A DNA stretch of 64,000 nucleotides from Brachybacterium vulturis (GCF_002407185.1 NZ_CP023563.1:2852001-2916000), one strand, 5' to 3'. Shown: positions 1 to 11,200, counted from the stretch's first letter. The notes: a model not told the origin generated them from the sequence alone. Translations and numbers: made by a program.

Positions 1-1287
1 GTCGATATCGGTGATCTGGGTCATCATCAGGAAGCCCACCATGACCAGTGCCGGGGTCGCCGCCTCGTAGGGGACCATCGCGACCAGCGGCGAGAGGAAG
101 GTCGAGAGCAGGAAGAGCGTGCCGACGACCACCGCGGCGAGCCCGGTCCGGGCGCCCTCGGCCACGCCCGAGGTGGATTCGACGAAGCTGGTGTTGGACG
201 AGACGCCGCCGACGCCGCCCGCGATCGCGGCCACCGAGTCGACGACCAGGATGCGCTGGGAGCCCGGGATGTCGCCGCCCTCCTCGAGGAGGTCCGCGGC
301 GGAGGCGACCCCGACCATCGTGCCCATCGTGTCGAAGAAGTCCGCCAGCAGCAGGGAGAAGACGATGACCGCGGCGCCGATGATGCCGGCGGCCGTGATG
401 CCGCCGATCGGGTCGACCGTGAAGAGCGTGGCGAAGTCGGGCAGCTGGACCGGGGACCCCGTGATCGCCGGGACGTTCATCGCCCAGCCGCCGGGGTTGC
501 CGGGATCCGTGCCGTCCGCCGGGGCAAAGGCGCCGAGGTGCAGCACTCGCTCGATGACCAGCGAGAGCACGGTCGCGCTGACGATCGCGATGAGGATCGC
601 TCCCGGCACCTTGCGGATCCACAGCACCAGCATCAGCAGCAGCCCGGCGACGAACACGACGGTGGGCCAGCCGGTCAGCGAGCCGTCGTGGCCCAGCTGC
701 ACGGGCGTCCCGGCGGCGGTGGTCACGAACTTCGCGTTGAACAGCCCGAGGAAGGCGATGAACAGGCCGATGCCCACGGCGATGGCGGTCTTGAGGAACG
801 GTGGGACCGCGTTGAAGACTGCCCTGCGGAAGCCGCTGAGCACCAGCACCAGGATGACCACGCCTTCGAGCAGCACCATGCCCATCGCCCCGCCCCAGGT
901 CATGCCCGGCAGGGAGACCACGGAATAGGCGAGGTAGGCGTTGAGCCCGAGTCCGGCGGCGAGCGCGAGGGGGAACTTCGCCCAGGCTCCCATCGCCAGG
1001 CTCAGCAGACCGGCGATCAGCGCCGTGCCGGCGGCGACGGCGGGCAGGTTCGGCTCTGTGCCCCCGCCCAGATACATCCCGGTGGAATCCGGGACCGTCC
1101 CGATGATCAGCGGGTTCAGCACCACGATGTAGCACATCGAGAAGAAGGTGACGAGACCGCCGCGGATCTCCCGGCCCACCGTGGAGCCCCGCTCGGAGAT
1201 CGCGAAGAAGCGGTCCAGTCCCGACCGGGGCGAGGTGTCGACCGCCGTGGGGAGCGTGGACGGGGAGGAGGGGTCGGCCGGCTGCAT
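1..1287 (-). CDS. NCS2-family purine permease (AzgA/PbuG-like), 3' end cut by window edge
   Basis: Inner-membrane symporter, probably for hypoxanthine, guanine or adenine. The 429 visible residues start at the ATG at 1287 and run off the left edge. The N-terminal segment DRFFAISERGSTVGREIRGG, followed by a helix ending in NPLIIG, is typical of the AzgA/PbuG branch. The family motif GLGLNAYLAY lies in the next helix, and the later ADFFDTMGTMVG and SSNTSFVESTSGVAEGARTG segments are the NCS2 substrate-site region. About ten hydrophobic helices are visible. The exact purine specificity cannot be read from this. nagB starts 869 bases upstream on the same strand and stops 71 bases before this gene. 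A -10 hexamer 7 bases before the ATG suggests its own, leaderless transcript. Confidence 0.9.
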   Translation of the reverse strand, partial: MQPADPSSPSTLPTAVDTSPRSGLDRFFAISERGSTVGREIRGGLVTFFSMCYIVVLNPLIIGTVPDSTGMYLGGGTEPNLPAVAAGTALIAGLLSLAMGAWAKFPLALAAGLGLNAYLAYSVVSLPGMTWGGAMGMVLLEGVVILVLVLSGFRRAVFNAVPPFLKTAIAVGIGLFIAFLGLFNAKFVTTAAGTPVQLGHDGSLTGWPTVVFVAGLLLMLVLWIRKVPGAILIAIVSATVLSLVIERVLHLGAFAPADGTDPGNPGGWAMNVPAITGSPVQLPDFATLFTVDPIGGITAAGIIGAAVIVFSLLLADFFDTMGTMVGVASAADLLEEGGDIPGSQRILVVDSVAAIAGGVGGVSSNTSFVESTSGVAEGARTGLAAVVVGTLFLLSTFLSPLVAMVPYEAATPALVMVGFLMMTQITDID

Positions 1288-1294
1288 GGGAGAG

Positions 1295-1300
1295 ATCGTA
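1295..1300 (-). promoter_or_regulatory. -10 hexamer for leaderless permease transcript
   Basis: On the minus strand TACGAT is followed by 7 bases and then the ATG at 1287. There is no Shine-Dalgarno sequence between them. This fits transcription starting at or next to the start codon. No clear -35 is visible. Confidence 0.5.
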
Positions 1301-1358
1301 TCCGCCCTCGGCGCCGGACACCCTGCGATGTCCGGGAGGTGCGCGGGCCCGCCCGGGC

Positions 1359-2156
1359 TCAGCCCAGGGCCAGGAGCGGGTGCTCTGCCTCGAGCCGTCG
1401 CGAGTAGCGGTAGTAGTCCGCGAGCTCGAGCTTCGAGGCGGCCGCCTCGTCGACCACCACGGTCACGTCCGGGTGCATCTGCAGCGCGGTCGCGGGCCAG
1501 CGGGCGCTGATCGCGCCCTCGGCGAGCTGGGCGACGGCCTCGGCCTTGCCCGCACCCGTGGCGGTCAGCACGATCCGTCGCGCCTCGAGGATGGTGCCCA
1601 GCCCCTGGCTGAGCGCACGGACCGGGACGTCGTCCGCGGTGTCGAAGTAGCGGGCGTTGTCCTCGATGGTGGAGCGTGCGAGGCCGATCACCCGGGTGCG
1701 GGAGCCGAGCGAGCTGCCGGGCTCGTTGAAGGCGATGTGGCCGTTGGAGCCGATGCCGAGGATCTGCAGGTCCACTCCCCCTGCCTCGCGCAGCCGGCGG
1801 TCGTAGGACGCCGCTTCGGAGACCGGATCGGCCGAGGCGCCGTCCGGGGAGACGACGGCGGCGTCGTCGATGTCGATGTGCGACGTGAAGTTCTCGCGGA
1901 TGAAGTGGTGGTAGCTCTGCTCGTGACCGGCGGGCAGACCGATGTACTCATCGAGCAGGAAGGCGCGGCTGCGGGCGAAGGAGAGCCCCTCCTCGCGGTG
2001 GCGACGGATCAGCTCGGCATAGGCGGGGACCGGGGAGGAGCCGGTGGCCAGGCCCAGGACCGTGCCCGACTCCCCGGCCTCCTGCAGCGTGCGGACGAAG
2101 ACATCCGCGACGACCTCCGCGCCCCTCTCGGCGTTCTGGACGATGTGGATCTCCAT
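1359..2156 (-). CDS. nagB: Glucosamine-6-phosphate deaminase
   Basis: Cytoplasmic enzyme converting glucosamine-6-phosphate to fructose-6-phosphate and ammonia, the last step of amino-sugar catabolism. The 265 residues match the usual family length. Visible motifs are the phosphate loop GLATGSSP (residues 35-42), the catalytic aspartate region FLLDEYIGL (D69) and GSNGHIAFNEPGS (136-148) with H140. The frame is open further upstream, but the ATG at 2156 begins the conserved MEIHIV segment, and the extension is arginine-rich and unlike the family. No nagA, PTS or GntR gene is next to it, so the amino-sugar operon is dispersed. It is followed by a purine permease on the same strand. Confidence 0.95.
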   Translation of the reverse strand: MEIHIVQNAERGAEVVADVFVRTLQEAGESGTVLGLATGSSPVPAYAELIRRHREEGLSFARSRAFLLDEYIGLPAGHEQSYHHFIRENFTSHIDIDDAAVVSPDGASADPVSEAASYDRRLREAGGVDLQILGIGSNGHIAFNEPGSSLGSRTRVIGLARSTIEDNARYFDTADDVPVRALSQGLGTILEARRIVLTATGAGKAEAVAQLAEGAISARWPATALQMHPDVTVVVDEAAASKLELADYYRYSRRLEAEHPLLALG

Positions 2157-2232
2157 GCGGTCCTGCCCTTCTGCCCCGGTGCCGCGCCACGGCGCACCGT
2201 TGATCGTTCCCGCGTGTTCTCGCGTGCATCCG

Positions 2233-2238
2233 AGCATA
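2233..2238 (-). promoter_or_regulatory. Putative nagB -10 with overlapping TGGTC half-site
   Basis: The minus strand reads TATGCT here, giving a leader of about 70 bases. Just upstream is GTATGACCAGGTATG, with a GACCA/TGGTC half-site like those in DasR/NagR-type operators but no full palindrome. A promoter here is reasonable; the operator is speculative. Confidence 0.35.
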
Positions 2239-2325
2239 CCTGGTCATACACGTCGGCCCCGGGTGTGCGTCGGCACGTGAGACGGTCGACTCCTCACGCC
2301 GTGCGTGCGACGCACGAACGACGCA

Positions 2326-2361
2326 CGAACACTGCCGCACAGCTCGTGTGCGGCAGCGTTC
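2326..2361 (-). terminator. Hairpin downstream of ndh
   Basis: CTGCCGCACA and TGTGCGGCAG pair around a 5-base loop, extended by CGAAC/GTTCG after one mismatch. It lies about 50 bases past the ndh stop and before the nagB promoter, so it probably separates the two units. No clear T-run follows. Confidence 0.5.
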
Positions 2362-2409
2362 GCGTCACCGGGTCGGGTGCTCCGGCTCAGGCAGGAGAAC
2401 CCGCTCGGC

Positions 2410-3783
2410 TCACTTCTTCTTGCCGGTGTTCGCGGCGTACTCGAAGGCCGCGCGCGGGGTCTGGGCCTCCGGGATGCCGATGATGTCGCGGCGCGAGATC
2501 AGGTTGGTCGCCCAGCCCGCGATCACGGAGGCCTTGCGGCCGAGGGTCGGCATCGCGTACACGTGGTACGAACGGGCCAGCACCCAGGCCGGCAGACCAC
2601 GGACGTCGATCTCCTTCTCGCCCAGCTGCAGCAGAGCCACGCCCTTGTACATGCCGAGGGTGGCCATCACGCCGAGGTTGCGGTGGTAGTAGTCCACCAG
2701 CGGGCGGCCCTGGACGGAGCGCGCGATGTTGTCGGCCACGCGCTTGGCCTGACGGACCGCGTGCTGGGCATTCGGCGGGCAGAACTTGCCCTCGCCCGAG
2801 GCGAGGTCCGGCACGGCGGCGCAGTCACCGGCGGCGAAGACGTTGTCCAGCGGGCCCTCGGCGCCGTTGACTCGGAGGTCCGCGAGCGACTCGAGCTTGC
2901 CCATCAGCGGGCCGCGCTCGGTGACGATCGGGAGATCGGAGACCTCCGAGTCGGCGAGCACCGGGGCCGGCTTCACGCCGGCGTTCCAGACCAGCAGGTC
3001 GGACTCGAACTCATCGCCGTCGCTGGTCTTGATCACGCCGTTCTCGGCGGAGTTGAGGAAGGTCTCGAGCTTGACCTCGATGCCGCGCTCACGCAGCTGG
3101 TTCAGCACGTAGGCGCGCTGGTCCTCGGCGAGCTCGGGGAAGATGAACGGTGCGCCGTCGACGAGCACGAAACGGATGTCCGAGGCGTGGAGGTCGGGGT
3201 AGTAGCGCAGCGCATCGCGGACCAGGTCCTCGGTCTCGGCGACGGCCTCGCCGCCGGCGAAGCCGCCACCGATGAAGGTGAAGGTGAGCAGACGCTTGCG
3301 GACCGCCGGATCCTTGGTGGTCGCGGCCTCGGCGAGGTTGGCGAGGATGCGGTCGCGCACTGCGGTCGCCTCCTCGATCTGCTTGAAGCCGATCGCGTTC
3401 TCCGCGAGGCCGGGGATGGGCAGCAGACGGGGGACGGCGCCGAGGCCGACCACCAGGTAGTCGTAGGCGATCTCGAGCTGCTCGTCCTCCTCGAGGTCCA
3501 CCACCACGGTGTTCTCGGTGCTGCGGATCGCGGAGACCGAACCGGTGACGACCTTGGCCCCGGGCAGGACCTTGCGCAGCGGCGCGAGGACGTTGCGCGG
3601 GTCGATGCTGCCGGCGCCGACCTCGGGGAGGAACGGCGCGTACGTCATGTACGGACGCGGGTCGACGACGGTGATCGCGACCTCCGCACCGAGGGTCTTG
3701 CGCAGCTCGGATGCCGTCGTCAAGCCGACGGAACCGCCTCCGAGGATGAGGACATGGGGCTTGCCGCCGAAAGTATTAGTCAT
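2410..3783 (-). CDS. ndh: Type II NADH dehydrogenase (NDH-2)
   Basis: Peripheral membrane flavoprotein passing electrons from NADH to quinone without pumping protons. The 457 residues are typical. The first dinucleotide fold begins at residue 11 with GGGSVG (15-20), and a second fold starts at FIGGGFAGGEAVAE for NADH. NVFAAGDCAAVPD is the FAD-binding aspartate region, and a C-terminal amphipathic stretch after RRDIIGIP would attach it to the membrane. The ATG at 3783 is chosen because a near-consensus promoter ends 6 bases before it, so the message is probably leaderless. The ppx stop lies only 64 bases upstream, leaving room for that promoter. A related carotenoid or other quinone reductase is less likely. 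Confidence 0.88.
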   Translation of the reverse strand: MTNTFGGKPHVLILGGGSVGLTTASELRKTLGAEVAITVVDPRPYMTYAPFLPEVGAGSIDPRNVLAPLRKVLPGAKVVTGSVSAIRSTENTVVVDLEEDEQLEIAYDYLVVGLGAVPRLLPIPGLAENAIGFKQIEEATAVRDRILANLAEAATTKDPAVRKRLLTFTFIGGGFAGGEAVAETEDLVRDALRYYPDLHASDIRFVLVDGAPFIFPELAEDQRAYVLNQLRERGIEVKLETFLNSAENGVIKTSDGDEFESDLLVWNAGVKPAPVLADSEVSDLPIVTERGPLMGKLESLADLRVNGAEGPLDNVFAAGDCAAVPDLASGEGKFCPPNAQHAVRQAKRVADNIARSVQGRPLVDYYHRNLGVMATLGMYKGVALLQLGEKEIDVRGLPAWVLARSYHVYAMPTLGRKASVIAGWATNLISRRDIIGIPEAQTPRAAFEYAANTGKKK

Positions 3784-3789
3784 ATCTAC

Positions 3790-3818
3790 AGAGTAGAACC
3801 GCGGAGGCTCGGACACAA
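3790..3818 (-). promoter_or_regulatory. ndh promoter, leaderless
   Basis: On the minus strand TTGTGT (3813-3818), a 17-base spacer and TACTCT (3790-3795) are followed by six bases and the ATG. It is one of the best sigma-70-type promoters in the window and supports an independent ndh transcript starting at the initiation codon. Confidence 0.65.
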
Positions 3819-3846
3819 AAGCGACCGCCCGGCGAACAGGTCGAGG

Positions 3847-4800
3847 TCAGGGCACTCGGTCCAGCAGATCCAGGGCGATCCCGTCGAGGATGTCATGCTC
3901 GCTGGTGCGTGCGGACGTGAGCGTCCCGGCCCCCGCGACACGGTCGGCGATGCGCGACCAGATCAGGGCACCGGCGCCGATGACATCCACGCGACCTGGA
4001 TGGATGACCGTCCGCCGGGCGCGTTCGGCGCGGGTCTCGGTGAGCAGCGTGCGGCAGATGTCGCCCAGTCCATCGATCGTCAGGGACGCCCCGTGCGTGA
4101 CGTCGGGACGATAGTCCTGGATCCCGGCCGCCACGGCAGTGACGGTCGTCACCGTTCCGGCGACGCCGACCAGCGAGGTCGCCTGGTCCAGGGGCACCTC
4201 GACGGCGGCCCGGTCCAGGAGGGCGTCGATCTCGACGGTGGCCGCGCCGATCTCGGCCGCAGTGGGCGGATCGGTGAGCAGATGGCGCTCGGTCAGGCGC
4301 ACCGAGCCCATGTCCATGCTGATCCGGTGGGTCGGCGCCGCCTCGCCGAGCACCAGCTCGGTGGAGCCCCCGCCGATGTCCACGACCAGTCGCGGCCCCG
4401 CGGGCAGATCCGCGATGGTGCTGACGGCCCCGCGGAAGGAGAGCGCCGCCTCCTCGCCTCCGCTGATCACCTCGGGCACGATCCCGAGGATCTCGTGGAT
4501 GCCCTCGATGAAGAGGTCACGGTTGGCGGCGTCACGGGTCGCGGAGGTGGCGACGAAGCGGATGTCCTGGGTGGCCACGCCATGGTGCTGGATCAGTGCG
4601 CGGTAGCGACGGGCGGCCTCCAGCGTCCGCTCGACGGCGACCGGGTCGAAGCGTCCGGTGCGGTCCACGCCCAGTCCGAGCCGGACCATCTCCAGCCGCC
4701 GCTCCAGGTCGACGAGAGCCCCGGAGGCCTCGTCCCGGCGAGCGATGAGCAGGCGGATCGAGTTGGTGCCGCAGTCGATCGCGGCGACGGGGGCGCTCAT
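3847..4800 (-). CDS. ppx: Exopolyphosphatase / guanosine pentaphosphate phosphatase family
   Basis: Cytoplasmic ASKHA-fold phosphatase acting on polyphosphate or pppGpp. The 317 residues match the short actinobacterial Ppx. The phosphate-1 loop AAIDCGTNSIRLLIA is at residues 6-20, and the phosphate-2 loop VVDIGGGSTELVLG is in the middle. TSATRDAANR and GVAGTVTTV are further family blocks. The ATG at 4800 overlaps the stop of the DUF501 gene as ATGA, which fixes the start; the open frame continues upstream only as an arginine-rich shadow. It ends the ftsB-DUF501-ppx run that is conserved downstream of eno in actinobacteria. Substrate preference between polyphosphate and pppGpp cannot be decided here. 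Confidence 0.92.
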   Translation of the reverse strand: MSAPVAAIDCGTNSIRLLIARRDEASGALVDLERRLEMVRLGLGVDRTGRFDPVAVERTLEAARRYRALIQHHGVATQDIRFVATSATRDAANRDLFIEGIHEILGIVPEVISGGEEAALSFRGAVSTIADLPAGPRLVVDIGGGSTELVLGEAAPTHRISMDMGSVRLTERHLLTDPPTAAEIGAATVEIDALLDRAAVEVPLDQATSLVGVAGTVTTVTAVAAGIQDYRPDVTHGASLTIDGLGDICRTLLTETRAERARRTVIHPGRVDVIGAGALIWSRIADRVAGAGTLTSARTSEHDILDGIALDLLDRVP

Positions 4801-5333
4801 CGGGTCTCCTCCCCGTCCTCGCAGCGGCAGAGCAGCTCGGGCAGCGCTCCGTCGACCAGGAGCAGCACCTCGTCGGCGATCGGATTGGTCCCGGGCCCCT
4901 CGGCGAGGGCCTGACCGGCGAGGGCGTGCAGGCACTTCACCCGGGTGGGCATGCCGCCGGCGCTGACGTGTCGGACCTCCTGGGCATCACCGATCTCCGC
5001 GCGGCGGGCGAGATAGCGCTCATGCGCACCGCGGTAGGCGGAGGCGAGCGCGGGATCCTGCTCCACCCGCTCGGTGAGCTGGGCCATCAGGCCGGTCGCC
5101 TCCAGGCGCGAGATCTCCAGCGTGAGCCACGGGAGGGTCAGGTAGAGCGAGGTGGGGAACGGGGTGCCGTCCTCGAGCCGCGGGGAGGTGCGGACCACGG
5201 CGGGTCGACCGCAGCTGCAGCGCCGGGCGATCGAGATGACGCCGCGCATCTCCCGTCCGAGCTGCGCGCGCATCACCTCGTGGTCCCGTGCGGTGGCCGG
5301 GGACTCGAAGGGAAGAGGGGGAAGGGTGCTCAC
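4797..5333 (-). CDS. DUF501 family protein
   Basis: A 178-residue conserved actinobacterial protein of unknown function. It has a cysteine pair near residues 38-40 in ARRCSCGRPAVVRT and a C-terminal GGMPTRVKCLHAL block with a CRCE tail; these conserved His/Cys residues could bind metal. The GTG at 5333 is chosen because it overlaps the ftsB stop as GTGA, and the protein begins there with family-like sequence. It is translationally coupled on both sides, to ftsB before it and ppx after it. That order (eno, ftsB, DUF501, ppx) is shared across actinobacteria and hints at a role near cell division or polyphosphate metabolism, but this is inference. Confidence 0.85.
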   Translation of the reverse strand: MSTLPPLPFESPATARDHEVMRAQLGREMRGVISIARRCSCGRPAVVRTSPRLEDGTPFPTSLYLTLPWLTLEISRLEATGLMAQLTERVEQDPALASAYRGAHERYLARRAEIGDAQEVRHVSAGGMPTRVKCLHALAGQALAEGPGTNPIADEVLLLVDGALPELLCRCEDGEETR

Positions 5334-6007
5334 TGGTCGGTGTCCTGATCGGTGGTGTCGGCGGGGTCCTGCTCGGAGACGTCGTCGTCGGTCGACCCCG
5401 TCTCGTCGGGGATGTCCTCGGGGGTGAGCCGGCTGGAGCCCTCCACGCTCTCCCAGAGCACGGAGAACCACTCCCCCTCCTTCGCGGCCTCCTCGGCCTG
5501 CTCGGCCTCGGTGAGGGGGACGTCGTGCCCGGAGGTGTCGGTGAGCCGGTACTGGGTCTCCCCCGGCATCGCGAACAGCAGCCGCTCGCGGGCACGGGCG
5601 GCGACGTAGGTGGGGTCCTCCCAGCGGGCCACCTGCTCGCGCAGCGCCTCGACCTGCTGCTCCTGCCGGGAGACCTGCGCCTGCAGCTCGGAGAGCTTCT
5701 GCCGCTGGGCGACATAGGTGTTGACCGTGGGCACCAGCGCGGCCAGGGCGATCACGACCAGGGCCACCAGCGCGAGAGTGCGCCGGGTGATGGTGATGCC
5801 GGGGCCGTCCTCCTCCGTCGCGCCGGGCGGGGTCGCGGCGGGCCGGGAGGCCGCGGCGGGTCCTCGCGTGCGCGAGGCCCTGGAGGCCCCGCCCCGCGGG
5901 GTGCCGGCGGCCGGTCGCGAGGTGGTCCGTGCCCCGGAGCGCCTGCCCCCGGACGCAGGGACCGGGCGCCTCGTCGATCGCGGGGCGCCCGGTCGTCTGC
6001 TGCTCAT
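5330..6007 (-). CDS. ftsB: FtsB/DivIC-family septum formation initiator
   Basis: Bitopic membrane protein of the divisome FtsQLB complex. The 225 residues comprise an Arg/Pro/Ala-rich cytoplasmic tail (1-70), one membrane helix (about 77-97), a short coiled coil (98-128, KLSELQAQVSRQEQQVEALR) and the DivIC signature WEDPTYVAARARERLLFAMP (129-148). An acidic C-terminal tail follows. The long basic N-terminus is usual in actinobacteria and absent from proteobacterial FtsB. eno stops 31 bases upstream, so this gene is probably cotranscribed with eno and coupled to DUF501. Confidence 0.9.
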   Translation of the reverse strand: MSSRRPGAPRSTRRPVPASGGRRSGARTTSRPAAGTPRGGASRASRTRGPAAASRPAATPPGATEEDGPGITITRRTLALVALVVIALAALVPTVNTYVAQRQKLSELQAQVSRQEQQVEALREQVARWEDPTYVAARARERLLFAMPGETQYRLTDTSGHDVPLTEAEQAEEAAKEGEWFSVLWESVEGSSRLTPEDIPDETGSTDDDVSEQDPADTTDQDTDQ

Positions 6008-6038
6008 GGCACGAGGCTACAACCTCGAACCTGGGGAC

Positions 6039-7352
<1,314 letters not shown>

Positions 7353-7388
7353 TCACGGCCGGTCGGCGCTGACCGTCCAGGGGTCAGT

Positions 7389-8246
7389 CTAGGCCGAGAG
7401 TCCCGGATCCTGCTCCGGGTCGGCGATGCGGGTCCGGGTGCGGGCCAGCAGCGTGCGCAGAGCCGTCTCGGGATCGTCGTCCCGGCACTCGGCGGCCACG
7501 GCGAGATCCAGCAGTGCCCGGGCCACCCCGGCGCCCCACTCCTGGGCGTCCTCGGCACGGGACGCCTCGTCCGCGGCCGCCAGCAGCTCCTCGAGCCGTC
7601 CCGCGGAGCGCGCACGGTGCACCGCCTTCGCGGCGGTCTGCAGGGCCGGCAGCCGGGCGGGGATGCCGTCGAACCAGCCCCTCTCGAGGGCCCCCGCGGA
7701 CTCCTGCTCCGCGGCTTTGACCGCATGCCACTGGGCGATGATCTGTTCGACGTCCTCGGGGTCCGCCAGTGCCCGCTCGCGCTGCTGGCCGAAGACGTGC
7801 GGATTGCGCCGCTCCATCTTCGCGATGAAGGCGCGGGCCACGTCGTCGATGTCCCAGGCCGGCTCCTCCTCCTGGCCCACCCGGGCGTGGAACAGGATCT
7901 GGAACAGCAGGTCGCCGAGCTCATCGGCGAGCGCACCGGGTGCGTGGTCCGCGGGGTCGTCGATCACCTCGAGGACCTCGTGGGTCTCCTCGAGCAGGTA
8001 GCGGGCGAGCGAGGCGTGGCTCTGCTGATGGGTCCAGGCGTCGCCGGCGGGCGCGCGCAGCGCCTCCATCACCTCCACCGCCCGCAGCAGGGCGCTGCCG
8101 CGGACAGTGCGGTCAGCGCCGTCCCGCCGGAGGTCCGCCCGTCCGGGACCGCGCTGCTCGGGAGGCGCCGGCTCCGGGGTCGACCTCCCGGGTGCGGGAT
8201 CGCGCTCGGGGATCTCGGGCACGGGGATGCTCTGCGCGTCGCTCAC
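7389..8246 (-). CDS. mazG: MazG-type nucleoside triphosphate pyrophosphohydrolase
   Basis: Hydrolyses (d)NTPs, including damaged nucleotides, to monophosphate and pyrophosphate. The 285 residues have a Pro/Glu-rich N-terminus (1-40), then the MazG core: LLRAVEVMEALR, YLLEETHEVLEVID with the EExxE metal motif, and ALADELGDLLFQILFHARV with the second acidic motif. The C-terminal half is less conserved and lacks a clear second MazG repeat, so this resembles single-domain actinobacterial MazG. It starts with GTG at 8246. A TAGCCT hexamer overlapping the mfd stop lies 7 bases before that GTG, so it may be made from a leaderless transcript. Confidence 0.9.
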   Translation of the reverse strand: MSDAQSIPVPEIPERDPAPGRSTPEPAPPEQRGPGRADLRRDGADRTVRGSALLRAVEVMEALRAPAGDAWTHQQSHASLARYLLEETHEVLEVIDDPADHAPGALADELGDLLFQILFHARVGQEEEPAWDIDDVARAFIAKMERRNPHVFGQQRERALADPEDVEQIIAQWHAVKAAEQESAGALERGWFDGIPARLPALQTAAKAVHRARSAGRLEELLAAADEASRAEDAQEWGAGVARALLDLAVAAECRDDDPETALRTLLARTRTRIADPEQDPGLSA

Positions 8247-8253
8247 AGGAGCG

Positions 8254-8259
8254 AGGCTA
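8254..8259 (-). promoter_or_regulatory. -10 hexamer for leaderless mazG, overlapping the mfd stop
   Basis: On the minus strand TAGCCT includes the TAG stop of mfd and lies 7 bases before the GTG of mazG. No Shine-Dalgarno sequence separates them. It suggests mazG can be transcribed separately from mfd. Confidence 0.45.
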
Positions 8260-11200
8260 CTCGGCCGCGGTCCGGACCGCGGGTGCGCTGATCGTCTCCG
8301 CCGCGGCGGGGACGAGGGTGCGCAGCACCTCCCGCGCCCACTCCAGCAGGTCGTGGTCCCGCAGCTCGGTGCCTCCGAGGCGGGAGGTCATCGGGCGCGG
8401 CACCAGCACCTGACGCACAGCGGGCTTGAGCACGGTGCCCGGGTACAGACGCTTCATCCGCATCGCCGCGGAGTCCGGCACCTCCAGATGGGCGAAGCGG
8501 ATCATCTTGCCCTGGGCCTGGATCTCGTCGACCCCGGCGGCGCGGGCGTCGATCCGGAACCTGGCCACGTCCAGCAGCACCTCGACCGGCGCGGGCGGGG
8601 TGCCGTAGCGGTCGATGAGCTCGGAGCGGATCTGGTCGATCTCGGAGCTCTCCCGCACTGCTGAGAGCTTCGAGTAGGCCTCCAGTCGCAGTCGCTCGGA
8701 ACCGATGTAGTCGTGCGGGACGTGGGCGTCCAGCGGCAGCTCGACGCGGATCTCCTTCTCGGGCGCGGCGCTCTCGCCGCGGAAGGCCGCGACGGCCTCC
8801 CCCACCATCCGCACGTAGAGGTCGAAGCCGACGCCGGCGATATGTCCGGACTGCTCCCCGCCCAGCAGGTTGCCGGCGCCGCGGATCTCGAGATCCTTCA
8901 TCGCCACCTTCATGCCGGCACCGAGATCGGTGTTGGTGGCCAGGGTGGTCAGGCGATCGTGCGCGAGCTCGGTGAGCGGCTTGGTCGCGTTGTAGAGGAA
9001 GTAGGAGTAGGCCCGCTCGCTGGAACGCCCCACCCGGCCGCGCAGCTGGTGCAGCTGGGAGAGGCCGAACTTGTCGGCGTGCTCGACGATGAGGGTGTTG
9101 GCGTTGGCGATGTCGAGGCCGGTCTCGACGATGGTGGTGCACACCAGCACGTCGAAGTCCCGCTCCCAGAAGTCGACGATGACCCGTTCCAGCTGGTGCT
9201 CGTTCATCTTGCCGTGGGCGACCCGGACCCGGGCGTCGGGCACCAGCTCGCGCAGGTGAGCGGCGACCCGGTCGATGTCCTCGACCCGGTTGTGGATGTA
9301 GAACACCTGCCCCTCGCGCAGCAGCTCGCGGCGGATGGCTGCGGTGACCTGCTTGTCCTCCTGCGCTCCGACGTAGGTCAGCACCGGGTGGCGCTCCTCC
9401 GGCGGGGTCGCCAGGATCGACAGCTCGCGGATGCCGGTGACGGCCATCTCGAGGGTGCGCGGGATCGGGGTCGCGGACATGGACAGCACGTCCACGTGCG
9501 TGCGCAGCGCCTTGAGCGTCTCCTTGTGCTCGACGCCGAAGCGCTGCTCCTCGTCGATGATCAGCAGCCCCAGGTCCTTGAACCGCACGTTCCCGGTGAG
9601 CAGACGGTGGGTGCCGATGACGACGTCGACGCTGCCGTCGGCGACGCCCTCGATGGTGGCCCGGGAATCCGCCGGGTTCTGGAAGCGGGAGAGACCGCGC
9701 ACCACGACGGGGAAGCCGGTGTAGCGCTCGGCGAAGGTGTCCAGGTGCTGCTGCGCGAGCAGGGTGGTGGGGGCGAGCACGGCGACCTGCTTGCCCTCCT
9801 GGACCGCCTTGAACGCGGCGCGCACCGCGATCTCGGTCTTGCCGTAGCCGACGTCGCCGAGGATCAGCCGGTCCATGGGGACGGACTTCTCCATGTCCGC
9901 CTTGACGTCCTCGATCGTGGAGAGCTGGTCGGGGGTCTCGACGAACTCGAAGGAGTCCTCGAGCTCCCGCTGCCACGGGGTGTCCGGTCCGAAGGCGTGC
10001 CCGGGCGCGGACTGGCGGGCGGAGTACAGCCGCACCAGCTCGTCGGCGATCTCGCGGATCGCCCTGCGGGCCTTGGACTTCGTCTTCGCCCAGTCGGCGC
10101 CGCCCATGCGGTTGACGCTCGGCTCCTCGCCGCCGACGTACTTGGTGACCTGATCGAGCTGGTCGCTGGGCACGTAGAGCCGGTCGCCGGGCTGGCCCTT
10201 CTTGGAGGGCGCGTACTCGATGACGAGGTACTCGCGGGTGGTGCGCTTGGCACCGACGCCCACGGCACGGCTGGTCATCTCCACGAAACGGCCGACGCCG
10301 TGGTGGGCGTGGACGACGTGGTCCCCGGGGCGCAGCTGGAGGGGGTCGACGACGTTGCGGCGCCGCGAGGGCATCTTGCGCTCCTCGCCGCGACGCGCCC
10401 CGGACTTGCCGGTCAGGTCCCGCTCGGCGGAGAGGATCAGCTGCAGATCCGTATCGACCAGACCCTCGACGAAGGGGCCGACGGTGACCACGGCCTCGCC
10501 GGGCGCGACGGGTCCGTCGAGCTCGGCGGTGAAGACGGCGGGCAGCCCCTCGGCGCGGAGGTTCTCGGCGACGTGCCGCGCGCCGCCGGGCCCGACCATG
10601 GTCGAGATCACGGACCAGCCCTCGGTGCGGCGCCGTTCGAGGTCCTTCGCGGCGTCCCCGGGCTTGCCGGAGTAGCCGGGATGGGTGGAGGAGGCGGTCG
10701 TGAGGTCGACGTCGGTGTCGAGCCCGAAGGCGGCCAGCGTGAACCAGGCGCGGCCGCCCTCGCGGGCATGCCCCTTGGCCTCGGAGAGCGGCACGAAGCT
10801 CGCCGCGCCCACATCGATCGGCAGTCCGCCGCCGGCGGCGGCGCTGGACCAGGCCGCGGCGAGGAACTCCTCGGTGGTGGCGACCAGCTCGTCGGCCCGG
10901 GCGCGCGCCTTCTCCGGGTCCAGGACCAGGAAGCGGGCGCCGGCGGGCAGCACGTCGGCCACCTGCTCCATCTCCCCGACCAGCACCGGGCTGAGGGACT
11001 CCATGCCGTCGGCGGCGATGCCGTCCGCGATCCGCAGCAGCAGGTCCCGCACCCCGGGCAGCTCCTCGGCGCGGGCGCGGGCGCGCTCACGCACCTCGGG
11101 GGACAGCAGGATCTCGCGGCAGGGCGGGGCGTCCAGACCCCGCGGGGCAGGGTCCAGGGAGCGCTGGTCGGCGACGGAGAAGTAGCGGACGTCATCGATC

